From Thiocystis minor (lineage in GTDB: Bacteria > Pseudomonadota > Gammaproteobacteria > Chromatiales > Chromatiaceae), in assembly GCF_016653465.1 (NCBI RefSeq), contig NZ_NHSQ01000090.1:1-64000 (forward strand): a stretch of 64,000 nucleotides of DNA. Reading direction: 5' to 3'. The notes below the pieces were generated by a model that saw nothing but the letters and a program-made list of their open reading frames with translations, was not told the origin of the DNA and did no database searches. Of the stretch, positions 28,293 to 37,845 are shown piece by piece; positions within the stretch are counted from its first letter, which is position 1, and the number at the start of each line of letters is the position of its first letter. Both the position numbers and the translations under genes were made by a program.

Positions 28293-29199
28293 GACGATTC
28301 CCGTTGTATTGATCGTCGACGACGTACCGACCAATATCAAACTGCTCGCCAGTGCGCTGCGGCAGGACTACCGGGTCAAGGTCGCCAGCCGTGGCGAGGA
28401 CGCGCTGCAAGGCGCGCGGCTTGAGCCCCAGCCCGATCTGATCCTGCTGGATGTGATGATGCCGGACATGGATGGCTACGAGGTGTGCCGGCGCCTGAAA
28501 AGCGATCCGGTCACCGAGTTCATCCCGGTGATTTTCATCACGGCCCGGGATACGGACGAGGATCAGGAGCTGGGATTTAACCTGGGCTGCGTGGATTACA
28601 TCACCAAGCCGTTTTCGGTTCCCATCGTGAAGGCGCGCATCCGCACCCACCTGCGACTCAAGCGACAGGCCGACGCGCTGGAAAGACTGTCGCACATCGA
28701 TCAGCTCACGGGCCTGGCGAACCGCCGCCAGTTGGCGACCACCTTCGAGATGGAATTGAAGCGCGCGGCGCGCGAGGGCATGCCGCTCTCGATCCTGATC
28801 GTCGATATCGATCATTTCAAGGATTACAACGATCACTATGGGCATGGCGCGGGCGATGTCTGTCTGCGCCAGGTCGCCTCGTCCTTAATGAACAGCCTGT
28901 CCCGGCCAGGGGATCTGGTCACCCGCTACGGCGGAGAAGAGTTTGTCGTCATTCTGCCCATGATCGACAGCGCCGCCGCCTATGCACTGGGCGAACGACT
29001 GCGCGAAAACATCGTGCAACTGAACATCCCTCACGCCTTTTCGAGCGCCGCATCGGTGGTGAGCGTCAGCATCGGCGGAACCACGGCGGAACCCCTGGTC
29101 GACGCCGACTCGCCCGAGAGTCTGCTGGAAAGGGCCGACAAAATGCTCTACCGCGCCAAGGAAATGGGGCGCAATCGGACGGTGTTGACGACGACTTAA
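28276..29199 (+). CDS. REC-GGDEF diguanylate cyclase response regulator
   Basis: The 307-residue protein has a receiver domain with intact phosphoacceptor (LILLDVMMPDMDG, Asp near residue 58; Lys in TKPFS) and a GGDEF domain with VDIDHFK metal site, catalytic RYGGEEF and an upstream RPGD inhibitory site at the correct five-residue distance. It should make cyclic di-GMP when phosphorylated and be product-inhibited. ATG at 28276 or 28279. It overlaps the upstream hybrid kinase gene and is probably its target through the HPt domain. Its TAA overlaps the stop of the convergent gene. Confidence 0.9.
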   Translation: MMTANETIPVVLIVDDVPTNIKLLASALRQDYRVKVASRGEDALQGARLEPQPDLILLDVMMPDMDGYEVCRRLKSDPVTEFIPVIFITARDTDEDQELGFNLGCVDYITKPFSVPIVKARIRTHLRLKRQADALERLSHIDQLTGLANRRQLATTFEMELKRAAREGMPLSILIVDIDHFKDYNDHYGHGAGDVCLRQVASSLMNSLSRPGDLVTRYGGEEFVVILPMIDSAAAYALGERLRENIVQLNIPHAFSSAASVVSVSIGGTTAEPLVDADSPESLLERADKMLYRAKEMGRNRTVLTTT

Positions 29200-30380
29200 C
29201 TCATCAAAACCTGCTTGGCCTCGTTGACTTTCGCGGCCAGATAATCCGACCCGCCGCGATCCGGATGTAGTCGTTGCATCAGCCGCCGATGCGCGGTCTT
29301 GATTTCCACTGGCCCGGCTTCCAGAGCAATCCCCAGGATGGCGCGCGCCTCATGGCCGTCCATGGGGGATGCTTGAGGTTGGGGCGCGGCTTCGGGCCGA
29401 TGTCTTGGCGGCGGTTCGTCGATCCGATGGCCGCGTTCGCGCGACAGATACACCTCCAATGCCTCGGCCGATTCTGCGTCCGTGAGATAACAGGTACGCA
29501 GCAGTTCCAGCAGATCCTCGGTCGCGGTTTGTTCAAGCGCCTGGCCCTGCAAGGGTCCGGCGAGAATCTCACCGCTGATCCGCCCCGAAAGATGATTGAT
29601 CGCCAGCAGGACATAGCGGGTCGCGACCTTGGACTCATGGGGTCCCTGATAGTTGGTCGCATCCTTGAACTCGCGCACCCACATGGCGGTCGCGCCCGCG
29701 ACCGCGCTCGGCATCAGCAGAAAATTGAGCACGGGGATCATGCCCATGCCCGCCGCTGCGGCGCCGAAGCTCAGGCTGAGCGTCCGTCGTCCGCGCAGCC
29801 GGCGGCGCATCTCGCGGAATTTCAGACCGTGATTCCCCATGGGGTAGTCGCTGTACTGGACGACTAAAATCCAGGCAGTATAGAGAAACCACAAAACAGG
29901 TCCGATCACGGGAACGAACAGCAGAAGCAGAAAGGGGATCGCCCAAAGCAGGGCATAGACAATCTTCCCGAGCTCGTCGAGAAGGGTCGGAATCAACTCC
30001 GCGAGTAGCCGTGCATAATCGTTCTCCTGCTCCAACGGCTGGCCAGTCAGGACCAGTTCGACCTTTTCGGCCAGCAGACTGTTGAATGGCGAGGCAATCA
30101 GGTTGGCGACCAGGCTGAAGCCGTAAAACACCAGCACGAGCAGCAGCAGAACGAAGACCGGCCAGAGGATCCAGTCGAGCCAGCTCAGCCAACTCGGCAC
30201 GCTGGCTTCCAGGCTTCCCATGAGCCGCTCGAACTGGGTGACGCCGACATAGAGGGCGCCGGAGAACACCAGGATGTTGACCAGCAGCGGAATCAGCACG
30301 AAGCGCCGCAGTCCGGGGCGGGCAATGAGCCGGAGGCCCTCGAACAGATAGCCCGCGCCAGAGATGGAGTGGTTAACCAT
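29196..30380 (-). CDS. CysZ/EI24-like membrane protein fused to a J domain
   Basis: The 394-residue protein begins with an EI24/CysZ-like domain (about 1-235) of four to six membrane segments, with the family features GLRLIARPGLRRFVLIPLLVN and NLIASPFNSLLAEKVE. The linker (about 245-325, GEILAGPLQGQALEQ... LLELLRTC) and C-terminal J domain (about 340-394, AHRRLMQRLHPDRGGSDYLA with HPD) are those of small Pam18/DnaJ-like membrane proteins. CysZ proteins pass sulfate; the J domain should recruit DnaK. The single open frame shows no shift. The stop overlaps that of the convergent diguanylate cyclase gene (shared TTAA). Confidence 0.82.
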   Translation of the reverse strand: MVNHSISGAGYLFEGLRLIARPGLRRFVLIPLLVNILVFSGALYVGVTQFERLMGSLEASVPSWLSWLDWILWPVFVLLLLVLVFYGFSLVANLIASPFNSLLAEKVELVLTGQPLEQENDYARLLAELIPTLLDELGKIVYALLWAIPFLLLLFVPVIGPVLWFLYTAWILVVQYSDYPMGNHGLKFREMRRRLRGRRTLSLSFGAAAAGMGMIPVLNFLLMPSAVAGATAMWVREFKDATNYQGPHESKVATRYVLLAINHLSGRISGEILAGPLQGQALEQTATEDLLELLRTCYLTDAESAEALEVYLSRERGHRIDEPPPRHRPEAAPQPQASPMDGHEARAILGIALEAGPVEIKTAHRRLMQRLHPDRGGSDYLAAKVNEAKQVLMS

Positions 30381-30410
30381 GGGTTGCTTTGCTCTTGATG
30401 AAGGGTTCGC

Positions 30411-30707
30411 TCACGAAACCGACAAAACCTCGGCAAGAATGTCGGCAATCTCGTCGATTTCATCGATGATTTGCGCGGGTGCCTGGCCTTGGATCGCGAG
30501 ATTTCGGATCAACGTCACGAGCGGCGCCATCCGTTCCAGATGGCGCACCGTCTCCCAACTCATTGCTTCGTCGGTGTGAAACAGCAGTTTATCCCAACCT
30601 GCGAAACCGGCCTGCTCGACGAGCGTCGCCCGCAAACATTCCCAGGCACCCTGGAGATCGGAGAGGAGCGTTTTTTCGTAAGCGGTCGGTTCGATGAAAA
30701 AGCTCAT
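30411..30707 (-). CDS. Conserved hypothetical protein
   Basis: The 98-residue acidic, mostly helical protein (MSFFIEPTAYEKTLLSDLQ...) has no recognised domain, signal or membrane segment. The ATG at 30707 is preferred over longer in-frame options because upstream codons lack protein-like character. It ends 30 bases before the CysZ/J-domain gene on the same strand, so the two probably form an operon. Confidence 0.55.
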   Translation of the reverse strand: MSFFIEPTAYEKTLLSDLQGAWECLRATLVEQAGFAGWDKLLFHTDEAMSWETVRHLERMAPLVTLIRNLAIQGQAPAQIIDEIDEIADILAEVLSVS

Positions 30708-30760
30708 GGTCCCGATGCGATGGCTTGAGTGGGCAAACGCCTCGCGTCTCAAGACGCGGC

Positions 30761-30943
30761 TTAGGCGCGATCCTTGGGTGAGGTCAGCATGCCCAGGAGC
30801 GTTGCCGCGAGACTGAAAAATCGGAACAGCACCTTGAATCCCCATTCGGCGATCAGGATGCGCGGGTTATTGTCCTCGGCCTGAAGATAGTCAGTCGCGG
30901 TTTGGCGATGTTCGGCGCGCGGTACGTTGTTATTGCCTTGCAT
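30761..30943 (-). CDS. Small membrane protein, unknown function
   Basis: The 60-residue protein has a polar N-terminus (MQGNNNVPRAEHRQTATDYL) and one hydrophobic segment near the C-terminus (VLFRFFSLAATLLGML). I do not recognise it. It precedes the hypothetical gene at 30707 on the same strand and follows the MenH-like gene. The start could also lie at 30991. It is supported by composition and context only. Confidence 0.4.
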   Translation of the reverse strand: MQGNNNVPRAEHRQTATDYLQAEDNNPRILIAEWGFKVLFRFFSLAATLLGMLTSPKDRA

Positions 30944-30997
30944 GATCGGGTTTCTCGTCGGTTGGTGTTCGGCTTGATGAAGAACGATCACAAAAAA

Positions 30998-31717
30998 TTA
31001 TAAGAGATCGGCCAGAAGATCGGGAGATTCCAGCAGCGGATTGTGGCCGATACCCTCCAAGACTCTCAGATCGGTTGTCGGACGGCGTTCCGCGACCTGA
31101 CGCGCGATGCGCAGAAATTTGCTGTCTTCTCCGCCCACGATCCAGCGCAACTGTCCCGGAAAACGTATCAGATCATCCCAGGTGCTGGGCATCTCCGCCA
31201 ATCCCAGCCGTTCCAGGCAACTCGCCAGACCCTCGGCCCGTTGGTTCAGGCGGCATGCCCGCTGTCGGTCAAGGACCGAGCGCGGCAGATGATCTTGGGT
31301 GGCAAAGAGCGGGAGCTTCTCCCAGCCCTGGACGAAGGCCTCGATCCCCTGCGTCCGCAGGAGTCGAATCCACAGCCGATCGGCCTCGCGTCGCTGTTCT
31401 CGGAGCCGGGGATCCGTGAGTCCCGGATGGGCGGAAAGGATGGTCGCGGCACGGAAGCGTTCCGGGGCGGCCTGGATAAGCCCCAGCGCGATCCGTCCAC
31501 CGAACGAGTAACCGACCACACGCTCGATGCTGGTTGGCAGTTCCTGGAGAAGGGCATGAATCTCGTCGCGAAAGGTTCCGCGCGGATCGCCCCTGCGGCC
31601 GTGACCGGGGAGATCGATTGCTAGCCGGGCGCGATCCTGGCCGATCAGCGTTCGCCAGTCCTCCGCGCAGCCGGTGAAGCCATGTAGCAGCAGGCAATCC
31701 GGCGAAAGTTCGCTCAG
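30998..31717 (-). CDS. MenH-like alpha/beta hydrolase, non-canonical start
   Basis: The 239-residue protein resembles SHCHC synthase (MenH) of menaquinone synthesis: [23 protein letters not shown], nucleophile elbow GYSFGGR, late Asp in IVGGEDSK and catalytic His in GIGHNP. No ATG, GTG or TTG exists in frame near the expected N-terminus. The likeliest start is a CTG at 31717 whose bases overlap the FolE2 stop as CTGA, the geometry of translational coupling. The frame is open upstream, but only as a shadow of folE2. A closely related hydrolase of other substrate is possible. Confidence 0.72.
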   Translation of the reverse strand: MSELSPDCLLLHGFTGCAEDWRTLIGQDRARLAIDLPGHGRRGDPRGTFRDEIHALLQELPTSIERVVGYSFGGRIALGLIQAAPERFRAATILSAHPGLTDPRLREQRREADRLWIRLLRTQGIEAFVQGWEKLPLFATQDHLPRSVLDRQRACRLNQRAEGLASCLERLGLAEMPSTWDDLIRFPGQLRWIVGGEDSKFLRIARQVAERRPTTDLRVLEGIGHNPLLESPDLLADLL

Positions 31718-32568
31718 CGCGCTGTCCCAGCGACGTTGGACTCGCGCGTCTTGTCCCGTTCGATCAGGGCATAGGCCGAATGGTTGTGGATGGACTCGAA
31801 ATTCTCCGCTTCCACGACATAGGCCGCGATGCGTGCGTCTTCGTTCAGACACTTGGCAACGTCGCGCACCATGTCCTCGACAAATTTGGGATTGTTGTAG
31901 GCGCGTTCGGTGACGTACTTCTCGTCGGGCCGTTTCAGCAGGCCGAAAAGTTCGGAGGATGCCTCCCGTTCGATCATCTCGATGATCTCTTCGAGCCAGA
32001 TGAAGCCCTGAGTGCGCACCTGAACCGTCACATGGGAGCGTTGATTGTGCGCGCCATAGGCCGAGATTTTTTTGGAACAGGGACAAAGGCTGGTGACCGG
32101 AACCAGTACCTTGATCTCCAGGGTCGGCTGACCGTGGCGGATCTCGCCGATAAAGGTGACGTCGTAATCGAGCAGGCTTTCGACCCCCGAGACCGGTGCC
32201 TTTTTATTGACGAAGTAGGGAAAGCGCATCTCGATATGTCCGGCCTCGGACTCCAGGAGTTGCGACATCTCGGTGAGCATGTCCTTGAACGAGTCGACGC
32301 TGATCTCGCGCTCGTGGTTGTTCAGGATCTGCACGAAGCGCGACATGTGCGTGCCCTTGAAGTCGTGCGGGAGGTACACATACATGTTGAAGTTCGCGAC
32401 CGTGTGCTGTTCGGCACCGCCGCGTTCACGCACCCGTACCGGATGGCGGATGTCCTTGATACCGACCTTGTCGATGGCAATGCGGCGGGTATCGGCGCTC
32501 CCCTGTACGTCGGCGATATCCGTGCCAGCGAGGGTTGCACGGCAGTTGGGTTCGAGCGCTTGCTCCAT
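31714..32568 (-). CDS. folE2: GTP cyclohydrolase IB (FolE2)
   Basis: The 284-residue enzyme converts GTP to 7,8-dihydroneopterin triphosphate, the first step of folate or related pterin synthesis. It is the metal-flexible type IB. Hallmarks include [11 protein letters not shown] at the start, the active-site Cys region [11 protein letters not shown], and the C-terminal [16 protein letters not shown]. The ATG is at 32568. Its stop overlaps the proposed CTG start of the MenH-like gene. It is 190 bases downstream of the ATPase B-subunit gene on the same strand. Confidence 0.92.
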   Translation of the reverse strand: MEQALEPNCRATLAGTDIADVQGSADTRRIAIDKVGIKDIRHPVRVRERGGAEQHTVANFNMYVYLPHDFKGTHMSRFVQILNNHEREISVDSFKDMLTEMSQLLESEAGHIEMRFPYFVNKKAPVSGVESLLDYDVTFIGEIRHGQPTLEIKVLVPVTSLCPCSKKISAYGAHNQRSHVTVQVRTQGFIWLEEIIEMIEREASSELFGLLKRPDEKYVTERAYNNPKFVEDMVRDVAKCLNEDARIAAYVVEAENFESIHNHSAYALIERDKTRESNVAGTAR

Positions 32569-32758
32569 GGGTTACTTCCTCGACGGGTCGTCAAGCTGTC
32601 TATCGTCGCTTAACTGGGGGCTGACGGGTAAAAAAACAGCGTGAAAGGGTATTGTGGGGTGTTTCGGTCGCGCGGACTCGTCGGTCATTGTGCGCCGTTT
32701 CCGGCCATGGCCAGGCAACGGTCACGGGAACCGACAGGGGCAATCGCCGATTCGGCGG

Positions 32759-34123
32759 CTATGCCGCCATGTTCGACAGCTCGGCGTCGAGTTTCGGGAA
32801 GTATTTTTCGATCAACGCTTCTTTCATCAGTAGTGTCTCGGGCTCGAAGCACTCGGCCAGGGTCTGCCAGCAGAGATCCAGGGCCTTTTCGAGCGGCAGA
32901 CTGATCTCGATGCTCATGAAGCGCTCGCGGAAGAGTTGTCCGAACTTGAGCAGTTGGAGATCGAAATCCGATAGCTCGAAGGCCATCGCCTGTTTCTGTT
33001 CGGCATCCCGGGCGCTGGAATAGAAGCGGATCATGGTGTTCATGATCTGGCCGTGGTCCTCGCGGGTGACCTTGCCGATCACATGCTGTTTCAGGCGCGA
33101 TAGCGAACCGAAGGGGTCCAACTCGCCATTGTGCAGATAAAATTGACCCTCGGTGATATAGCCGGTGTTGTCCGGAACCGGATGGGTCACGTCGTCGCCC
33201 GGCATGGTAGTGACGGTGAGAATGGTCAGCGAACCGCCATCTTTATAGTCGGCGGCCTTCTCGTAGCGGCGCGCCAGTTGCGAATAGAGATCGCCCATGT
33301 AGCCGCGGTTGGAAGGCACGGCCTCCATGGCGATGCCGACCTCCTTCATGGCGTCGGCATAGGCGGTCATGTCGGTGAGCAGCACCAGCACCCGCTTGCC
33401 TTCCTCGACCGCGAACTTTTCGGCCACCGCGAGCGCCATGTCCGGAACCAGCAGACGTTCGACCACCGGATCGGAGGCCAGGTTGACGAACATCACGGTA
33501 CGGGCGAAGACGCCAGCGTCCTCGAAGCGGCGCAGAAAAAAATGATAGTCGTCGAAAATCAGTCCTAACCCGCCGAAGACGACAATGTCCGCATCGGCCT
33601 GGATGCCGATGCGCGCCAGCAGTTGGTTGTAGGGTTCGCCGGCGACCGAGAAGATCGGGATTTTCTGACTTTCCACCAGCGAGTTGAAGATGTCGATCAT
33701 GGGCACGTCGGTGCGGATCATCTTGGAGGCAAGCAGCCGCCGCGCCGGATTGACCGAGGGACCGCCGATCGGGAGCTTGGGATCCTGCGACAGGTCGGGG
33801 CCGGTATCCAGCGGCTCGCCGTCGCCACGGAACACGCGCCCGAGGATGTTCGACGAGTAGGTGACCCGCATCGGATGCCCGAGGAAGCGCACGGAAGCCT
33901 CCGTTGACAAGCCCTTGGTACCGGCGAAGACTTGCAGGGAGACCATGTCGCGATCCAGCTTGATCGCGCGCGCGAGCGAGGTGAATCCGCCTGGATCCTC
34001 GACCAGCGCCAGATCGTCGAAAGCGACTCGTGCCTGCTCGTTCGCCGAGGGCGGCACGCGAACCTTCAGAATGTCCCCGACGATTTCCAGTACCTTGGAG
34101 TAGCGGGCTAGGGTTTGAGCCAA
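32759..34123 (-). CDS. A/V-type ATP synthase subunit B, orphan
   Basis: The 454-residue protein is a complete B (non-catalytic nucleotide-binding) subunit of an archaeal/vacuolar-type ATPase: LGRVFRGDGEPLDTGP, IPIFSVAGEPYNQLLARI (no GKT P-loop, as normal for B), LVLLTDMTAYADAMKEV and SRLKQHVIGKVTREDHG. The start is TTG at 34123, chosen because the protein then begins at the family's usual place; the frame is open to 34231. Subunits A, D, E, I and K, which normally adjoin, are absent on both sides. Either the rest lies elsewhere or this is a solitary copy. Confidence 0.87.
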   Translation of the reverse strand: MAQTLARYSKVLEIVGDILKVRVPPSANEQARVAFDDLALVEDPGGFTSLARAIKLDRDMVSLQVFAGTKGLSTEASVRFLGHPMRVTYSSNILGRVFRGDGEPLDTGPDLSQDPKLPIGGPSVNPARRLLASKMIRTDVPMIDIFNSLVESQKIPIFSVAGEPYNQLLARIGIQADADIVVFGGLGLIFDDYHFFLRRFEDAGVFARTVMFVNLASDPVVERLLVPDMALAVAEKFAVEEGKRVLVLLTDMTAYADAMKEVGIAMEAVPSNRGYMGDLYSQLARRYEKAADYKDGGSLTILTVTTMPGDDVTHPVPDNTGYITEGQFYLHNGELDPFGSLSRLKQHVIGKVTREDHGQIMNTMIRFYSSARDAEQKQAMAFELSDFDLQLLKFGQLFRERFMSIEISLPLEKALDLCWQTLAECFEPETLLMKEALIEKYFPKLDAELSNMAA

Positions 34124-34293
34124 TGTACCGAACCTCGGAATGAATCTCTGAGGACATTGTATACATTGGCGGAGAAGTCGGACAATAGATCTCATGGCGA
34201 TCGGTGACGTGCACGTATCCTGTACAGGCATGGGACCGAGAGAAGTCGGACCTGCACCTTGCTCACTGAATCATTGAACGAGACGGATGAAAA

Positions 34294-34797
34294 ATGCGAA
34301 TACTTGCGATAATTTCCGGTTCGATCCTGGCGTTGGCCGTTACCTCGATCAGTGCACGGGAGGTGATCACGGCCAGTGACCAGCCGACGAAGCCAGTCGA
34401 CTCTGCCAGCGCTGACCCGGTTGGAGCGCAGGAAACCCGCGAGACGGGCGGCGGCCAGTCTTCAGCCGACATTCCCGCTCGTTTAAACAATCCAGGCGCG
34501 GCCAACCCCGGTGTTGAGCCGCCGATGCCTGAGTCGATTCAGGCGGATATCGAGAAGCCACTGGATCCCACGCGCATGGGATCCGTCCCGACAGGGGATG
34601 GCTCCGGGGCGGTGCCGATGCAACCCAGCCCGGATCCGTTCATGGCGCCGCGGCAGAAAAGCTCTCCGACTCGGCTGACGTCCCGCCTGATGACATCCAA
34701 GCGATCGCTGCTCACGACCCGTCTCGGCAGCTCGGCAAAGGGATCGAAGGAACCGACCGTTCGCCAGAAAGGGCTGCGCAGCACATTAGACGATTGA
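34294..34797 (+). CDS. Exported hypothetical protein
   Basis: The 167-residue protein has a good signal peptide (MRILAIISGSILALAVTSISA) and a proline-, serine- and glycine-rich low-complexity mature part. I recognise no domain. Its C-terminal third becomes unusually Arg/Ser/Leu-rich (from about 34640), while a different plus frame there is also open and looks more protein-like, so a frameshift near 34640 is possible. It is divergent from the ATPase B gene and lies upstream of the Nudix gene. Confidence 0.5.
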   Translation: MRILAIISGSILALAVTSISAREVITASDQPTKPVDSASADPVGAQETRETGGGQSSADIPARLNNPGAANPGVEPPMPESIQADIEKPLDPTRMGSVPTGDGSGAVPMQPSPDPFMAPRQKSSPTRLTSRLMTSKRSLLTTRLGSSAKGSKEPTVRQKGLRSTLDD

Positions 34798-34895
34798 TCC
34801 GCAAAGTAGAGGGTTGGCGCGATCGCCCAGCGCCTCGATGGAGATTTCTTGATGACCGCATCCCGCAACTCCGCCGACCCCAAGGGGTTGGCGCA

Positions 34896-35750
34896 ATGAG
34901 TTTCCTTGACAAGATTCACGCCTGCAACACTTGGAATCCGCGGGACTTCCTGCCCTTTCTGCTGGATGGCGAACGGATTGGCAGTCTCCGTCCGGGCGCC
35001 GCCGAGCAGCTCCGGCGTTGGCCGGCGCAGTTCCGAGTCGCAACCGACGCGGTGCACTGGTCCGGCGCACCCGCTGATTTCACGGGACGGACCGCTGTGC
35101 TGGCGGAGGTGGTCCAATGTCTCGCGGAGGAGGGGGTAGTCAGTCATCTCCATGGTGAGCCGTATCCGGTCACCGCCGGACATCGGGAGCAGGCGCGGTG
35201 TCTGATCGATCGCGCCAGCGCGCCGTTTTTTGGCATACGCGCGTTCGGGCAGCATCTGAATGGGTTTGTGCGCACTCCGCACGGGATCGAGATGTGGATC
35301 GGTCGACGCTCGGCGGATCGTCGTCTGTACCCTCGGTGTCTCGATAATCTGGTCGCCGGCGGCCTTCCCCATGGACTCAGTCTGTCTGAAAATCTTCGCA
35401 AGGAATGCGCGGAGGAGGCGGGGATGTCGGGCGCGCTGGCCGATCAGGCCGTGGCGGTCAGCGCCGTGACGTATTGCCGGGACTCGGAACGGGGACTGAA
35501 GCCCGATGTCATGTATTGCTACGATCTGGAGTTACCCGAGGATTTCGCGCCCCGCTGCACGGATGGCGAGGTAGAGACCTTCTACCGCCTGCCCGTCGAG
35601 GAAGTGCGCGATTTGGTCCGCGACACGGGGGAATTCAAACTCAATTGCAATCTGGTGATTATCGATTTCCTGATCCGTCATGGCCTGCTTGCGCAGAGCG
35701 ACCCAGAGTATCTGACGATACTCCGGGGGCTACGCGCGGATTTGCCCTAG
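34896..35750 (+). CDS. DUF4743-Nudix hydrolase
   Basis: The 284-residue protein pairs an N-terminal DUF4743 domain (about 1-120) with a Nudix domain. This is the arrangement of the Tnr3/YJR142W group, some of which hydrolyse damaged thiamine diphosphate. The Nudix box spans GGLPHGLSLSENLRKECAEE but has Leu at the first Glu position and Lys for Arg, as is usual in this group. The ATG at 34896 follows AAGGGG; the frame is open upstream to 34794. The stop is followed by a hexanucleotide repeat region. Confidence 0.8.
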   Translation: MSFLDKIHACNTWNPRDFLPFLLDGERIGSLRPGAAEQLRRWPAQFRVATDAVHWSGAPADFTGRTAVLAEVVQCLAEEGVVSHLHGEPYPVTAGHREQARCLIDRASAPFFGIRAFGQHLNGFVRTPHGIEMWIGRRSADRRLYPRCLDNLVAGGLPHGLSLSENLRKECAEEAGMSGALADQAVAVSAVTYCRDSERGLKPDVMYCYDLELPEDFAPRCTDGEVETFYRLPVEEVRDLVRDTGEFKLNCNLVIIDFLIRHGLLAQSDPEYLTILRGLRADLP

Positions 35751-35782
35751 TGCTTCGCTGCTCAAGTTCCGAGACCGGGGCA

Positions 35783-35897
<115 letters not shown>

Positions 35898-35998
35898 CCT
35901 GAGACGGTCTTGGGGCTTTCGCACAGTTGCTCTAGGCAGGCAAAAACCATCTAAAACTGTCAAAATAGAACTTTCATCGTATTTGCGGGAAAGGCACC

Positions 35999-37246
35999 AT
36001 GAGCCCAGTTCGACAACCGATCAAAAGACGCATCACCGTTCCCGTGGCCATTGGCCCAGTTACCGTCGGCGGTCTGGCGCCGATCCTGGTTCAGTCCATG
36101 ACCAACACCGACACCGCGGATGTGGACGCCACGGTACGTCAGGTGGCCGATCTGGCGCGGGCTGGGTCGGAGCTGGTGCGGATCACGGTTAACCATGAAT
36201 CGGCCGCGCGCGCGGTCCCGGCCATCCGCGAGGCGCTCGACGCCCAGGGTTGCGGCGTCCCGCTGGTGGGCGACTTCCATTTCAACGGACATCGTCTGCT
36301 GACCGATTATCCCGAGTGCGCGCAGGCGCTGGCTAAATACCGCATCAATCCGGGCAATGTCGGCACCGGCGAGAAAAAGGACAGTCAGTTCGCGACCATG
36401 ATCGAACTGGCCTGCCGCTACGGGCGGCCGGTACGTATCGGAGTCAATTGGGGCAGTCTGGATCAGGATCTGATCGTGCGCCTGATGGACGACAACGCCC
36501 GTTCCGCCGCTCCGCGCGAGGCCGAACAGGTGATGCACGAGGCCATGGTGCAGTCGGCCATCTCCAGCGCCGAGCGTGCCATGGCGCTGGGCTTGCCGAA
36601 GGATCGTATCATCCTGTCCTGCAAGATGAGCGGCGTACAGGATCTGATCGCGGTCTACCGCAAACTGGCCGAGCGTGGCGACTATGCCCTGCATCTCGGC
36701 CTGACCGAGGCCGGCATGGGTTCCAAGGGGATCGTCGGCTCGACCGCCGCGCTGGCGGTGCTGCTGCAGGAAGGCATCGGCGACACCATCCGCGTTTCGT
36801 TGACCCCGGCCCCCGGCGAGGCGCGCACCCGCGAGGTGGTGGTGGCCCAGGAAATTCTTCAGACCATGGGGCTGCGCGCCTTTGCGCCGATGGTCACCGC
36901 CTGTCCGGGCTGCGGTCGCACCACCAGCGATACCTTTCAGCATCTGGCGCAGAATATTCAGGGTTATCTGCGCGAGCAGATGCCGGCGTGGCGCACGCAG
37001 TACCCTGGCGTCGAGACCATGCAAGTGGCCGTCATGGGTTGCGTGGTCAATGGTCCCGGCGAGAGCAAGCATGCCAATATCGGCATCAGTCTGCCGGGCA
37101 GCGGCGAACGACCGTCCGCCCCGGTCTATGTGGATGGCGAAAAAGTGACGACGCTCAAAGGCGAGGGAATCGCCGAGCAGTTCAAACGCATGGTGGATGA
37201 GTATATCGAGGCTCGCTATGGTCAAGGACCACGGGCTGGAAACTGA
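35999..37246 (+). CDS. ispG: 4-hydroxy-3-methylbut-2-en-1-yl diphosphate synthase
   Basis: The 415-residue [4Fe-4S] enzyme of the MEP isoprenoid pathway converts MEcPP to HMBPP. Its TIM-barrel domain begins with [14 protein letters not shown] and QSMTNTDT; the cluster ligands are in [10 protein letters not shown] and GCVVNGPGE, and NPGNVG is present. The length fits the proteobacterial form. The ATG at 35999 follows GGGAAAGGCACC. It stands alone; the flanking genes are functionally unrelated. Confidence 0.94.
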   Translation: MSPVRQPIKRRITVPVAIGPVTVGGLAPILVQSMTNTDTADVDATVRQVADLARAGSELVRITVNHESAARAVPAIREALDAQGCGVPLVGDFHFNGHRLLTDYPECAQALAKYRINPGNVGTGEKKDSQFATMIELACRYGRPVRIGVNWGSLDQDLIVRLMDDNARSAAPREAEQVMHEAMVQSAISSAERAMALGLPKDRIILSCKMSGVQDLIAVYRKLAERGDYALHLGLTEAGMGSKGIVGSTAALAVLLQEGIGDTIRVSLTPAPGEARTREVVVAQEILQTMGLRAFAPMVTACPGCGRTTSDTFQHLAQNIQGYLREQMPAWRTQYPGVETMQVAVMGCVVNGPGESKHANIGISLPGSGERPSAPVYVDGEKVTTLKGEGIAEQFKRMVDEYIEARYGQGPRAGN

Positions 37247-37323
37247 TCCGGCGGTCGGCGTTGCGTGCGCCTCCGCCAGCTTAAGCCTTTTGCTCCAATG
37301 GCAGACATCATGAGGAAATCAAG

Positions 37324-37815
37324 ATGAACAAGCGTTTGATGGCAGGCTTGATCGCGTTCTGCGTGGCGGCACCGGTGCTGGCGGAGGATCCGTTGACGGT
37401 GCCGCTCAAGCGGTTGTCGCTCGATGCGGCGACCGCCGTGGCCCAGGGCGCGATTGCGGCCTGTCGCGAGAAAGGGATTCAGATCGCGGTGACGGTGGTC
37501 GATCGCGAGGGTAACGTTCAAGTTGCCCTGCGCGACACCATCGCCGCCCCGATCACGCTCAACATCAGCCGTATGAAAGCCTTTACCGCCGTCAATTTCA
37601 ATGCCGCGACCTCGGCCATGGCGGCACGCGCGGAGTCGCCGATCGGACGCGTAGAGGGGTTGGTGATGTCGGCCGGCGGCGTGCCCGTGCTGGTGGGTGG
37701 GGCCGCGCTGGTCGCTGGTGTGGGCGTCAGTGGCGCGCCGGATGGGGCGGATGACGAAGCCTGTGCACTAGCCGGGCTCGCCCGGATCCAGGACGATCTG
37801 GATATGGCCCTGTAG
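37324..37815 (+). CDS. GlcG/HbpS family protein, exported
   Basis: The 163-residue protein has a signal peptide (MNKRLMAGLIAFCVAAPVLA) and a GlcG/HbpS-like fold: LSLDAATAVAQGAIAACRE, VTVVDREGNVQVALRDT, and PVLVGGAALVAGVGVSGA with the closing acidic stretch. Members bind haem or act as small accessory proteins of unclear role. The ATG at 37324 follows GAGGAAATCAAG. It is downstream of ispG by 77 bases, with a small gene following it. Confidence 0.8.
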   Translation: MNKRLMAGLIAFCVAAPVLAEDPLTVPLKRLSLDAATAVAQGAIAACREKGIQIAVTVVDREGNVQVALRDTIAAPITLNISRMKAFTAVNFNAATSAMAARAESPIGRVEGLVMSAGGVPVLVGGAALVAGVGVSGAPDGADDEACALAGLARIQDDLDMAL

Positions 37816-37845
37816 ACTGACACTCTAAAAGCCGGAGGTTTCCCC

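Noticed and set aside
34539-35372. 277-codon minus-strand open frame
   Set aside because: The plus strand here encodes a recognisable DUF4743-Nudix protein; the minus frame has no motif.
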